From an uncultured Coriobacteriaceae bacterium (GTDB lineage: Bacteria > Actinomycetota > Coriobacteriia > Coriobacteriales > Eggerthellaceae), in NCBI GenBank assembly GCA_900550055.1, contig URQU01000064.1, positions 1 through 9,217 on the forward strand: DNA of 9,217 nt, given 5' to 3'. Under the pieces are notes generated by a model, which saw only the letters and a list, made by a program, of their open reading frames with translations, made no database searches and had not been told where the DNA came from. Below are positions 1 through 5,964 of this stretch, in pieces (position 1 is the first letter of the stretch; every line of letters starts with the position of its first letter). The position numbers were made by a program, and so were the translations under genes.

Positions 1-191
1 CGGGACGGGATGACGCCCTCGCTCTTGAAGCCGATGTCGACGAGCACCTCGTCGTGCTCGATCTTGACGACCGTGCCGTCGACCAGGTCGCCCTCGTCGA
101 ACTCGGTCAGCGTGCCGTCGATCATCGCATTCATCTGCTCGTCGGAGATGTCCTCGAAGTCGATGACGGACGTGTTCTTGATGTCGGTCAA
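1..191 (-). CDS. rpsA: 30S ribosomal protein S1, N-terminal fragment (runs off the left edge)
   Basis: Only the first 63 codons are present. The encoded protein begins (M)TDIKNTSVIDFED and reaches a segment reading GDLVDGTVVKIEHDEVLVDIGFKSEGVIPS. This is the opening of the first S1/OB-fold repeat of ribosomal protein S1, with the family's GxVVKI...VLVDIGxKSEGxIP pattern. S1 binds mRNA on the small subunit and assists initiation. The start is a TTG at 189-191: in this frame there is no ATG or GTG immediately upstream, and a Shine-Dalgarno-like GGAAGGGG ends 6 bases before it. The ATG at 205-207 lies in another frame. Identity is well supported; the rest of the protein is outside the window. 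Confidence 0.9.
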   Translation of the reverse strand, partial: MTDIKNTSVIDFEDISDEQMNAMIDGTLTEFDEGDLVDGTVVKIEHDEVLVDIGFKSEGVIPS

Positions 192-250
192 AACGGACCC
201 CTTCCATACTTTGCCGGGGACCCTTCGTCATGAATGATTGCTACATAAAC

Positions 251-298
251 CATGTTCGCTTGCAGGAGATGCTCCCTTTTAGCAGTGCAACAAACATG
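251..298 (-). promoter_or_regulatory. Structured 5' leader of rpsA (nested stem-loop)
   Basis: Two nested perfect stems lie between the candidate promoter and the TTG start of rpsA: CATGTT (251-256) with AACATG (293-298), and inside it TTGCA (260-264) with TGCAA (286-290). A short GGAG/CTCC hairpin (265-268 / 272-275) sits within. The pairing is directly visible. A regulatory role is inferred by analogy with E. coli rpsA, whose leader folds into hairpins used in S1 autoregulation; sequence similarity to that leader is not claimed. Confidence 0.4.
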
Positions 299-350
299 TC
301 TCGGGGGCCTACATTACCAATGCTTACAGGACCTTCCCATAAGCCAATCG

Positions 351-379
351 AGTATACCATGCGCAATGCGCCATCCAAA
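351..379 (-). promoter_or_regulatory. Candidate promoter of rpsA (extended -10)
   Basis: On the minus strand a TATACT hexamer (351-356) is preceded by TGG, giving an extended -10 (TGn-TATACT). Seventeen bases upstream is TTTGGA (374-379), a poor -35 match, which is tolerable with an extended -10. Initiation would fall near 344, leaving a leader of about 150 bases before the rpsA TTG codon. No other hexamer pair in this gap looks as good. Confidence 0.5.
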
Positions 380-549
380 CCGTGATTTTCAACAGCTTTC
401 CGCCCTGCACGATTTCTACGCGGAACGGGAAGCCGCTCGATTTGACCCGCACCCGTAACCTTGCGCCCTAGCCGAATCAGCGCAACGATCGCCCGTTTTG
501 CGGCCCATGCCTTCTAGCACGCAGGTCGGGTACGCATCAACGCGCGCCG

Positions 550-969
550 CTATTCCCCGTTCTTGTCGCGGCAATCGGGGCACACGCCCGAAAACGCCAG
601 GTCAAAACCCGTTACCTTGAAGCCATAGTCGTTCACGATGCGCGCAAGGGGATCAACCCCCTCCGTTTCGATATCGAAAACGCCGCCGCAACGGCTGCAC
701 TTCGCATGAAAATGGTTGTCGCAGCGGAAATCGTAGCGGTCCGCCGCATTTGGCACGGGGATGCGCAAGACCTCCCCGCGCTCGGAAAGCACGCTCAAAT
801 TGCGGTACACGGTGGCGCGGGACACGTTGGGGTGATCGCGATGAACCACGTCGTATATGTCCGCCGACGTCGGGTGATTGCGCAGCGAGCGCACCGCATC
901 AAGCACCACCGCACGCTGTTTGGTGTTGCGCGAGCCGCGCGGGCTCTGAACCTGTTCGTTCGCAGTCAT
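550..969 (-). CDS. perR: Fur-family transcriptional repressor, PerR-like
   Basis: The 139-residue protein is a full-length Fur-family metalloregulator. Its N-terminal winged helix includes NTKQRAVVLDAV and the recognition region VSRATVYRNLSVL (about residues 49-61). The C-terminal dimerisation domain has two CxxC pairs (C91/C94 and C130/C133) for structural zinc. The regulatory metal ligands match B. subtilis PerR: H32 (in NHPTSADIY), D80 (RYDF), H86 and H88 (NHFHA) and D99 (GVFDIE). The Asp at position 99, where Fur proteins usually carry Glu, favours PerR over Fur or Zur. PerR senses peroxide by metal-catalysed histidine oxidation and derepresses antioxidant genes. The ATG at 967-969 has a GGAG 7 bases upstream. 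It stands alone, with its own promoter and amt-glnK upstream in the same direction. Family is certain; PerR specificity is likely. Confidence 0.85.
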   Translation of the reverse strand: MTANEQVQSPRGSRNTKQRAVVLDAVRSLRNHPTSADIYDVVHRDHPNVSRATVYRNLSVLSERGEVLRIPVPNAADRYDFRCDNHFHAKCSRCGGVFDIETEGVDPLARIVNDYGFKVTGFDLAFSGVCPDCRDKNGE

Positions 970-1009
970 CGCGTTGCTCCTATCTCTTCACTGGCTTTTT
1001 CTTAATAGG

Positions 1010-1038
1010 ATTTTATCTTGGTAGCATATCAGGTGCAA
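1010..1038 (-). promoter_or_regulatory. Candidate sigma70-type promoter of the perR-like gene
   Basis: On the minus strand TTGCAC (1033-1038) and TAAAAT (1010-1015) are separated by exactly 17 bases. The -10 matches the consensus at 5 of 6 positions and lies about 40 bases before the ATG. An AT-rich imperfect palindrome, TTAATAG-G-ATTTTAT on the plus strand (1002-1016), overlaps the -10 and could be an autoregulatory Per-box-like site, but the match to the B. subtilis box is weak. Confidence 0.5.
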
Positions 1039-1093
1039 TCCGCTAACAACCATTCCATCGGCCTTAGCCAAGGGGATGCACATGCGCATATAG

Positions 1094-1134
1094 GAAGACC
1101 TCTCATTCCCGTTTCCGGGAAATGGGAGGTCTTC
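1094..1134 (-). terminator. Strong hairpin downstream of amt-glnK
   Basis: GAAGACCTC (1094-1102) pairs perfectly with GAGGTCTTC (1126-1134). The stem continues inward through a further run including CATT/AATG and CCCG/CGGG (one bulged A), closing on a TTTC loop. It lies 46 bases beyond the glnK stop codon and before the perR promoter, as expected for the end of the amt-glnK transcript. The downstream U-tract on the minus strand is poor (TCTTCCTATAT), so termination may be inefficient, or the hairpin may mainly protect the 3' end. Confidence 0.65.
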
Positions 1135-1179
1135 AAACTCCTTATGGGCACATCGCAGTCGCAACTAGCTCGCGAAAGG

Positions 1180-1518
1180 CTAAATCGCCTCGTCTCCGCG
1201 TTCGCCGGTGCGGATGCGCACCACCTCGTCGACCGGGAAGACGAAGATCTTGCCGTCCCCCACGTTGCCGGTTCGAGCGGTAGCGCTTATCACGTCGATA
1301 AGCGCGTCCACCTCGGCATCGTCGCAGATGATCTCGAACTTCACCTTCGGCACCATGTTCAACAGCACCTCGGTGCCGCGGTAGTACTCCTTCCAGCCAT
1401 GCTGGGACCCGCAGCCTTGCACCTGCGAGATAGTCATGCACGAAACCTTTGCCGCGAACAGGGCGTCTTTGAGCGGCTCAAGCTTTTCAGGACGAACGAT
1501 AGCGGTGATCTTCTTCAT
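1180..1518 (-). CDS. glnK: PII nitrogen regulatory protein (GlnK/GlnB)
   Basis: The 112-residue protein has the exact length of classical PII and its landmarks: N-terminal MKKITAIVRPEKL, a T-loop of about residues 37-55 (GWKEYYRGTEV), the PKVKFEI strand, the TGNVGDGKIFVFPV nucleotide-binding segment (residues 83-96), and a C-terminal RIRTGERG. PII trimers bind ATP/ADP and 2-oxoglutarate. Members encoded beside amt, like this one, insert their T-loops into the Amt channel to block ammonium uptake when nitrogen is ample. The T-loop aligns with E. coli GlnB without gaps and shows Val at position 51, where the uridylylated or adenylylated Tyr normally sits; Gln39, Tyr46 and Arg47 are kept, and position 49 is Thr. 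The ATG has AAGGAG 7 bases upstream. It follows amt by 30 bases and is very probably cotranscribed. Confidence 0.95.
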   Translation of the reverse strand: MKKITAIVRPEKLEPLKDALFAAKVSCMTISQVQGCGSQHGWKEYYRGTEVLLNMVPKVKFEIICDDAEVDALIDVISATARTGNVGDGKIFVFPVDEVVRIRTGERGDEAI

Positions 1519-1548
1519 GGTTCAACTCCTTCCAATGCTAGCCGCAGC

Positions 1549-2823
1549 TTAGTCCAAGCCGATGTATGCAGGGTAAGCGGATTCGCCGTGGGCCGAAATG
1601 TCGAGGCCCTGAGCTTCCTTCTCCTCGCTAACGCGCAGGCTGCCCTTGAAGCAGGCCTTCACGATGAACGCGAGCACCACATCGAGAATGCCGACGAACA
1701 CGATGGTAATGGCGATGCCGGTGATCTGGCTGCACAGCAGGCTTACGTCGCCGGTGTACAGAAGACCGCCGAAGTCGGTCCAGGACAGCTCGGGCACGCA
1801 AAAGATGCCGGTGCAGATGCCGCCCACGATGCCGCCGACCGCGTGGCAACCGAAAGCGTCGAGCGCATCGTCGTAGCCGATCTTGGCCTTGCAGAACGAG
1901 ATGGCGAAGTAGCAGATGGGAGAGACGATCAGGCCCATGATGATCGCAGCCCAGGGCTCGACGAAGCCCGCAGCCGGGGTGATGACGACCAGGCCGGCGA
2001 CAAGGCCGGTGGCGGCGCCGACGAGCGTGGGCTTGCCCACCTTCACGCGCTCGACGATCATCCAGGAGACGAGCGCCGCGCCGGAGGCGACCACGGTGTT
2101 GATCAGAGCCAGGCCCGCAACGCCGTCGACCACGAACTCGGAACCGGCGTTGAAGCCGAACCAGCCGAACCACAGAAGCGCTGCGCCCAAGGCCACGAAC
2201 GGCACGTTATGCGGACGGTAGCTCATCATGCCGAAACCCTTGCGCTTGCCGAGCATGAGGCACAGGATAAGGCCGGTCAAACCAGAGGAGATGTGCACAA
2301 CGTCGCCGCCGGCGAAGTCGAGCGCGCCGATGGTGTCGCCGATCAGGCTGCCGTCACCGCCCCAAACCATGTGTGCGAGCGGCGGATACACCACGATAGT
2401 CCACACTGTCACGAATGCGCACACCGCACCGAACTTCATGCGGCCGGCAAGAGAGCCCGTGATAATGGCGGTGGTGATCATGCAGAACGCCATCTGGAAG
2501 ATGAAGTTGATGATGGTGGGATACGTCGCATCCTCGGGGACCGCCTCGGCCTCGGCGAGCATGTCGGTCACGCCGCCCAGGAAGCCGAGCTGATCGAAGC
2601 CCCCGAAGAACGGGCTGGAGCCGTCCCCTCCGTACGCAAGCGACCAGCCACAGATCGTCCACGTGATCGCCACGATGCCGATGGCCGAGAGCACCATGAT
2701 CATCGTGTTCACAACGTTCTTTCGACGCGACAGGCCTCCGTAGAAAAACGCCAATCCCGGTGTCATGAGCAAGACGAGCATGGCGCATACCAGCATGAAT
2801 GCCGTTGAACCCGTGTCATACAT
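1549..2823 (-). CDS. amt: Ammonium transporter, Amt/MEP/Rh family
   Basis: This 424-residue integral membrane protein, with about eleven hydrophobic segments, is an AmtB-type ammonium channel. Residues equivalent to the E. coli AmtB pore are present: gate Phe F113 and F224 (GFNAGSEF), W154 and S228 of the external binding site, D169, and the twin pore histidines H177 (GGDVVHISSG) and H327 (FGCHAVGGIVGG). The cytoplasmic tail ends in LRVSEEKEAQGLDISAHGESAY, the conserved Amt C-terminus that contacts PII. The start is placed at the ATG at 2821-2823 because a textbook AAGGAGG lies 7 bases upstream. An ATG ten codons earlier has no such site, would place that AGGAGG inside the gene, and adds a non-hydrophobic tail. 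It is followed by glnK, forming the classic amt-glnK pair. Upstream lies the repeat array at 2951-2988. Confidence 0.96.
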   Translation of the reverse strand: MYDTGSTAFMLVCAMLVLLMTPGLAFFYGGLSRRKNVVNTMIMVLSAIGIVAITWTICGWSLAYGGDGSSPFFGGFDQLGFLGGVTDMLAEAEAVPEDATYPTIINFIFQMAFCMITTAIITGSLAGRMKFGAVCAFVTVWTIVVYPPLAHMVWGGDGSLIGDTIGALDFAGGDVVHISSGLTGLILCLMLGKRKGFGMMSYRPHNVPFVALGAALLWFGWFGFNAGSEFVVDGVAGLALINTVVASGAALVSWMIVERVKVGKPTLVGAATGLVAGLVVITPAAGFVEPWAAIIMGLIVSPICYFAISFCKAKIGYDDALDAFGCHAVGGIVGGICTGIFCVPELSWTDFGGLLYTGDVSLLCSQITGIAITIVFVGILDVVLAFIVKACFKGSLRVSEEKEAQGLDISAHGESAYPAYIGLD

Positions 2824-2950
2824 CGCGCTACCTCCTTCGTTTCCGATACCCATTCCTTCTGAGCACCTTTTTCTTACGCATTCGATACTGCCACTGATTG
2901 ACCTGGCCTTTTACGTAATGCGCCATTGTTAACGCTCTGGGAAATGCTTT

Positions 2951-2988
2951 GTAACGAGCACGAGACGCGGGTGTTACAATGTGGAAAC
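2951..2988. promoter_or_regulatory. Candidate GlnR-type operator: four pentamers at 11-base period
   Basis: The plus strand reads GTAAC (2951-2955), GAGAC (2962-2966), GTTAC (2973-2977) and GAAAC (2984-2988), each separated by exactly six bases. This matches the actinobacterial GlnR pattern GTnAC-n6-GaAAC repeated twice (a and b sites), with a single deviation (GAGAC for GAAAC). Eleven-base direct-repeat spacing is typical of OmpR/PhoB-family regulators, to which actinobacterial GlnR belongs. The array lies upstream of amt-glnK, a classic GlnR target. A tentative amt -10 (AACAAT on the minus strand, 2925-2930) would place it at about -34 to -71, a normal activator position. The pattern is seen; the identity of the binding protein is inferred. 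Confidence 0.65.
2972..2980 (+). promoter_or_regulatory. Candidate extended -10 promoter of the GNAT gene
   Basis: TGT-TACAAT (2972-2980) is an extended -10 element with 5 of 6 matches in the hexamer and no good -35 at 17 bases. Initiation would fall near 2987, leaving about 30 bases of leader before the ATG at 3018. The hexamer lies inside the third and fourth pentamers of the GlnR-like array, so a protein bound there would block this promoter. Confidence 0.45.
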
Positions 2989-3017
2989 AGGCGAACTTGG
3001 TTGAAAGGAACGGGCTT

Positions 3018-3524
3018 ATGAGCGTGCGATTCATTGCCGTTGAAACGGACGAAGATCGGGAAAGGTTGGCGAAGCTTGCTGACGAGATTTGGCACGAATA
3101 CTGGCCCGCGATCATCGGCGATGCGCAAACCGATTACATGGTCGAAAAGTTCCAAAGCCTAGAAGCCATTAAGCGGGACATGGCCGAGCATGCCTATGAA
3201 TACTGGTTCGTGGTCGACGAGGCCGGTAAAACCGTGGGCTACACCGGCGGCCGCGAGGAACCCGAGACCAGCCGCTACTTTATCTCGAAGATTTACCTGC
3301 TGGCCGAAGAACGCGGCAAGCACTATGCCTCGCAGATCATCGCCTTCTACACCGATATATGCCGCTCTCGCGATCTTCATAGCATGTATCTGACCGTGAA
3401 CAAGCAGAACGACCTGGGCATTCGAGCCTATTACGGCAAAGGATTCGTGACTATCGAATCCGTTAAAAACGACATCGGCAACGGGTTTGCCATGGATGAT
3501 TACGTAATGGAAAAGGAAGCGTAA
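3018..3524 (+). CDS. GNAT-family N-acetyltransferase
   Basis: The 168-residue protein shows the single-domain GNAT fold: an N-terminal strand-helix segment (to about residue 60), the WFVVDEAGKTVGYTGGR beta hairpin (63-79), an acetyl-CoA-binding motif A in the region ISKIYLLAEERGKHYASQII (89-108), and motif B with LTVNKQNDLGIRAYYGKGF (125-143), a typical GNAT C-terminal signature. The pyrophosphate loop is RGKHYA, departing from the usual R/QxxGxG/A with His in place of the first Gly. GNAT enzymes acetylate amines on small molecules or proteins; the substrate cannot be read here. The start at 3018 is chosen over an in-frame ATG at 2979, because AAAGGAA lies at a fitting distance and the upstream ATG overlaps the candidate -10. 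It is divergent from amt and convergent with dxs. Confidence 0.88.
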   Translation: MSVRFIAVETDEDRERLAKLADEIWHEYWPAIIGDAQTDYMVEKFQSLEAIKRDMAEHAYEYWFVVDEAGKTVGYTGGREEPETSRYFISKIYLLAEERGKHYASQIIAFYTDICRSRDLHSMYLTVNKQNDLGIRAYYGKGFVTIESVKNDIGNGFAMDDYVMEKEA

Positions 3525-3573
3525 GCGCTTTCGGCTATCTGCCGTGAAGCTTTAAACGTCTTTGCGACGCAAG

Positions 3574-3669
3574 AAAGGCCCCGCGCCCTCGGCTCCGTTC
3601 GCCGCATTGCAACGGCAACGCAAGCGCATACGCCTTGCGCACACGGATTCCGAATGGTGCGGGGCCTTT
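3574..3669. terminator. Bidirectional terminator between GNAT gene and dxs, with a structured 74-base loop
   Basis: AAAGGCCCCGC (3574-3584) pairs perfectly over 11 bases with GCGGGGCCTTT (3659-3669). On the plus strand it is followed by a short T-run (CCTTTTGCTGTT), serving the GNAT gene; on the minus strand by CCTTTCTTG, serving dxs. The 74-base loop is not unstructured: it contains GCCG/CGGC and GCAAGCG/CGCcTTGC (one bulge) hairpins, so the whole would fold as a branched junction. A shared terminator between convergent genes is the simplest reading; a small structured RNA is possible. Confidence 0.65.
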
Positions 3670-3699
3670 TGCTGTTCGCGCAGGTATCAGACCCGCGGG

Positions 3700-5586
3700 T
3701 TACAATGCACGGTAGCGCTCTTCCACGCTGGCGGCGATGCCTTCGGCATCAAGCCCCTGCTCATGAAGCAGCTGCCCTACCCCGCCCTGCGTGACGAACG
3801 CATCATGGATGCCCAGATTCAGCGCCGGGGTATGCAAAGCCATACGGGCCATCTCGCCGAGCACGCCTTCTCCGGCACCGCCGGCGATGACGCCCTCCTC
3901 CACCGTGACGACCAGCTTCGTTTCGGCGGCAGCTTGAATAGCCTGCACATCCAGCGGCTTGACCCAGCGCATATCAACGACACGGGTGGCGACCCCCCGC
4001 TCGGCAAGCATATCGGCGGCTGCCAAAGCTTGGCCAACCATACGGCCGAACGCCAAAATGGCAACATCTTCGCCTTCGCGCACCACGCGCGCCTTGCCCT
4101 CCGGCAGCACCTCGACAGCCTCGGGCAGCGGAACGCCCTCGCCCTCGCCGCGCGGATAGCGGATGGCGAACGGGCCGCCCATCGCAAGCGCTGTATGCAA
4201 CGCATGCACGAGCTCGGCCTCGTTCGAAGGCGCCAGCACGCGCATGTTGGGCACCATGCGGGCATACACCAGGTCGAACACGCCATGGTGCGTGGGGCCG
4301 TCAGCACCGACGATGCCGGCACGGTCGATGGCGAACACCACATCGAGCTTCGGCAGCGCCACGTTGATGATCATTTGATCGATGGCACGCTGCATGAACG
4401 TGGAGTACAACGCCACCACAGGCTTTTTGCCGTTCGCCGCCAGTCCGCCGGCGAAACCGACGGCATGTTCCTCGCAAATACCCGTATCCACGAAGCGCTG
4501 CGGGAACTTCTCGGCAAACTCATCAAGACCGGTGCCGCCCTTCATGGCAGCGGTGATGGCGACGATATCTTGGTTCTTCTGCGCCTCGGCGACCAACGCC
4601 TTGCCGAACACGTTGGTGTACTTCGGCGCGGACGGCTTGCCCGATTTGATGACCTCGCCGGTTGCGATGTTGTAAGGCGCAATGCCATGGAACTTCTCAG
4701 GGTTGCGCACGGCGGGCATGTACCCTTGCCCTTTTCGCGTCACCACGTGCATGAGAACCGGGCCGTCGGCGTTGAGCACGGCACGCAGCGTTTCACGCAG
4801 CTGCGCGATGTTGTGCCCATCGATCGGCGCCGTGCACACGATGCCCAGCTGCTCGAAGATCATGGAGTGGGGAATGACGAACTGCTTCATCGATTCCTTC
4901 ATGCTGCGGCCGAAGTTGGTGATGGCCTTGCCCACCGGTCCGCTGCTCTCCAGATGTTCCTGCACGTTATCGCGCGCCTGGCGATATTGCGACGATGCGC
5001 GCATGTAACCCAAGTGCTTCATGAGCGCGCCAACGTTGTGCGAGATAGACATCTCGTTGTCATTCAAGATGATGACCATGGGCGTTTGAGCTTGACCGAT
5101 ATTGTTCAGCGCCTCGAAGGCCATGCCTCCGGAAAGCGCGGCATCGCCGATAAGGGCGACGACCTTCTGGTCGGCACCCGCTAAATCGCGCGCCTCCGCC
5201 AAGCCAAGCGCTACAGAAAGCGAATCGGATGCGTGCCCGGAATAATGCACGTCGTAGGGGCTTTCGCTGGGTTTAGGGAAACCCGAAAGGCCACCGTAGG
5301 TGCGCAACGAGCCGAACTCCTTCAAGCGTCCGGTGACCAGCTTGTGCGCATACGCCTGATGCCCTACGTCGAACACGATCTTATCCTTAGGGCAATCAAG
5401 CAAGCTGTGCAGCGCCAAGATAATCTCCACCGCACCCAAAGAAGAGGCTACATGACCGCCGGTTTTCGAAGTGGTGGTAACGATCTCCTGGCGAATCTCG
5501 CCCGCAAGTATAGATAGCTCCTCATTGCTGAGGAGCTTCAGGTCGGCAGGGGATGTGATTATGTCCAGAATGCGCTTATCGCTCAT
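3700..5586 (-). CDS. dxs: 1-deoxy-D-xylulose-5-phosphate synthase
   Basis: The 628-residue protein is a full-length DXS, the thiamine-diphosphate enzyme that condenses pyruvate with glyceraldehyde 3-phosphate and opens the MEP isoprenoid pathway. The order is a ThDP-binding domain (about 1-310), a pyrimidine-binding transketolase domain (about 320-480) and a transketolase C-terminal domain. Key residues are H45 (GGHVASSLGAVE), H76 (DVGHQAYAHK), the ThDP/Mg motif GDAALSGG from 147 with N175-N177 (NDNEMSIS), the catalytic Glu E372 (CEEHAVGFAGG), and DRAGIVGADGPTHHGVFD from 421. The ThDP motif has GDA where most relatives have GDG. The ATG at 5584-5586 follows GGAAAGG by 6 bases. It lies 45 bases after xseB and is probably the last gene of the run, ending at the terminator at 3574-3669. 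Confidence 0.97.
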   Translation of the reverse strand: MSDKRILDIITSPADLKLLSNEELSILAGEIRQEIVTTTSKTGGHVASSLGAVEIILALHSLLDCPKDKIVFDVGHQAYAHKLVTGRLKEFGSLRTYGGLSGFPKPSESPYDVHYSGHASDSLSVALGLAEARDLAGADQKVVALIGDAALSGGMAFEALNNIGQAQTPMVIILNDNEMSISHNVGALMKHLGYMRASSQYRQARDNVQEHLESSGPVGKAITNFGRSMKESMKQFVIPHSMIFEQLGIVCTAPIDGHNIAQLRETLRAVLNADGPVLMHVVTRKGQGYMPAVRNPEKFHGIAPYNIATGEVIKSGKPSAPKYTNVFGKALVAEAQKNQDIVAITAAMKGGTGLDEFAEKFPQRFVDTGICEEHAVGFAGGLAANGKKPVVALYSTFMQRAIDQMIINVALPKLDVVFAIDRAGIVGADGPTHHGVFDLVYARMVPNMRVLAPSNEAELVHALHTALAMGGPFAIRYPRGEGEGVPLPEAVEVLPEGKARVVREGEDVAILAFGRMVGQALAAADMLAERGVATRVVDMRWVKPLDVQAIQAAAETKLVVTVEEGVIAGGAGEGVLGEMARMALHTPALNLGIHDAFVTQGGVGQLLHEQGLDAEGIAASVEERYRAL

Positions 5587-5631
5587 GCTGCGCCTTTCCT
5601 TTTGTCATGCCATCCGATCGCCTTGCGCGAC

Positions 5632-5952
5632 CTAGGCGGAAACAGCTGCCCGGCTTTTCTGCGCCGTGCCGTCGTCCGCTTGACCTTCCTTATACGCGCC
5701 CGCTGCAGATGCCGTGGGTTGCGCCGAATCATCGTCAAGCTCTGCCGGGGCATCGGAGGCCAGCGCCTCTTGGACGCTGGCCTCGTCGATGCCTTGTTCA
5801 AGCAAATCGCTTACACGAAGCCCCAGGCCAACCGCTTCCTCATAGAGCGAAAGCGCCTGATCCAAGGGCAAATCCTTATCGTTTACCGCCTCGACGATCT
5901 CATCGAGGCGGCTTTTGAGCTCCTCGAAGGACCCGTACGATTCCAATGCCAC
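5632..5952 (-). CDS. xseB: Exodeoxyribonuclease VII small subunit
   Basis: The first 55 or so residues carry the XseB two-helix signature: SFEELKSRLDEIVEAV, then PLDQALSLYEEAVGLG and a second helix to LLEQGIDEA. XseB binds the large subunit XseA to form exonuclease VII, which degrades single-stranded DNA. At 106 residues it is longer than the usual roughly 80, because of an acidic, Ala-rich, probably disordered tail. The start is a GTG at 5950-5952, just 12 bases after the nusB stop; its weak AAGGG site overlaps that stop codon, suggesting translational coupling. A TTG two codons later is an alternative. xseA, usually adjacent, is absent from this window. Confidence 0.88.
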   Translation of the reverse strand: MALESYGSFEELKSRLDEIVEAVNDKDLPLDQALSLYEEAVGLGLRVSDLLEQGIDEASVQEALASDAPAELDDDSAQPTASAAGAYKEGQADDGTAQKSRAAVSA

Positions 5953-5964
5953 CGAATCGCGCCC

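Larger units (their letters stand above)
192..549. other. Intergenic region between perR and rpsA
   Basis: This 358-base stretch has no convincing gene. A 68-codon plus-strand ORF (252-458) lacks a ribosome binding site, resembles no family I know, and overlaps the rpsA control elements. Reading on the minus strand toward rpsA, it holds a candidate extended -10 promoter (351-379), a nested stem-loop in the presumed leader (251-298), and the rpsA ribosome binding site. Between the perR stop (550) and about 380 I see only weak hairpins and no clear terminator. Confidence 0.6.

Noticed and set aside
252..458. 68-codon plus-strand ORF in the rpsA-perR gap
   Set aside because: No Shine-Dalgarno sequence, no recognisable family, and it covers the rpsA promoter and leader.
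1018..2808. 596-codon plus-strand ORF opposite amt-glnK
   Set aside because: It is antisense to two certain genes in a GC-rich region, the product is a His/Asp/Ala-rich sequence with no recognisable domain, and it has no ribosome binding site.
2824..2853. Upstream in-frame ATG for amt
   Set aside because: It would bury the AAGGAGG site inside the gene and adds ten polar residues not expected in the family.
2979..3017. Upstream in-frame ATG for the GNAT gene
   Set aside because: It overlaps the candidate -10 hexamer and would lie before the transcript starts; the ATG at 3018 has a proper ribosome binding site and fits the domain start.
3562..5184. 540-codon plus-strand ORF opposite dxs
   Set aside because: Antisense shadow of dxs; it starts inside the terminator hairpin and its composition is typical of a reversed GC-rich gene.
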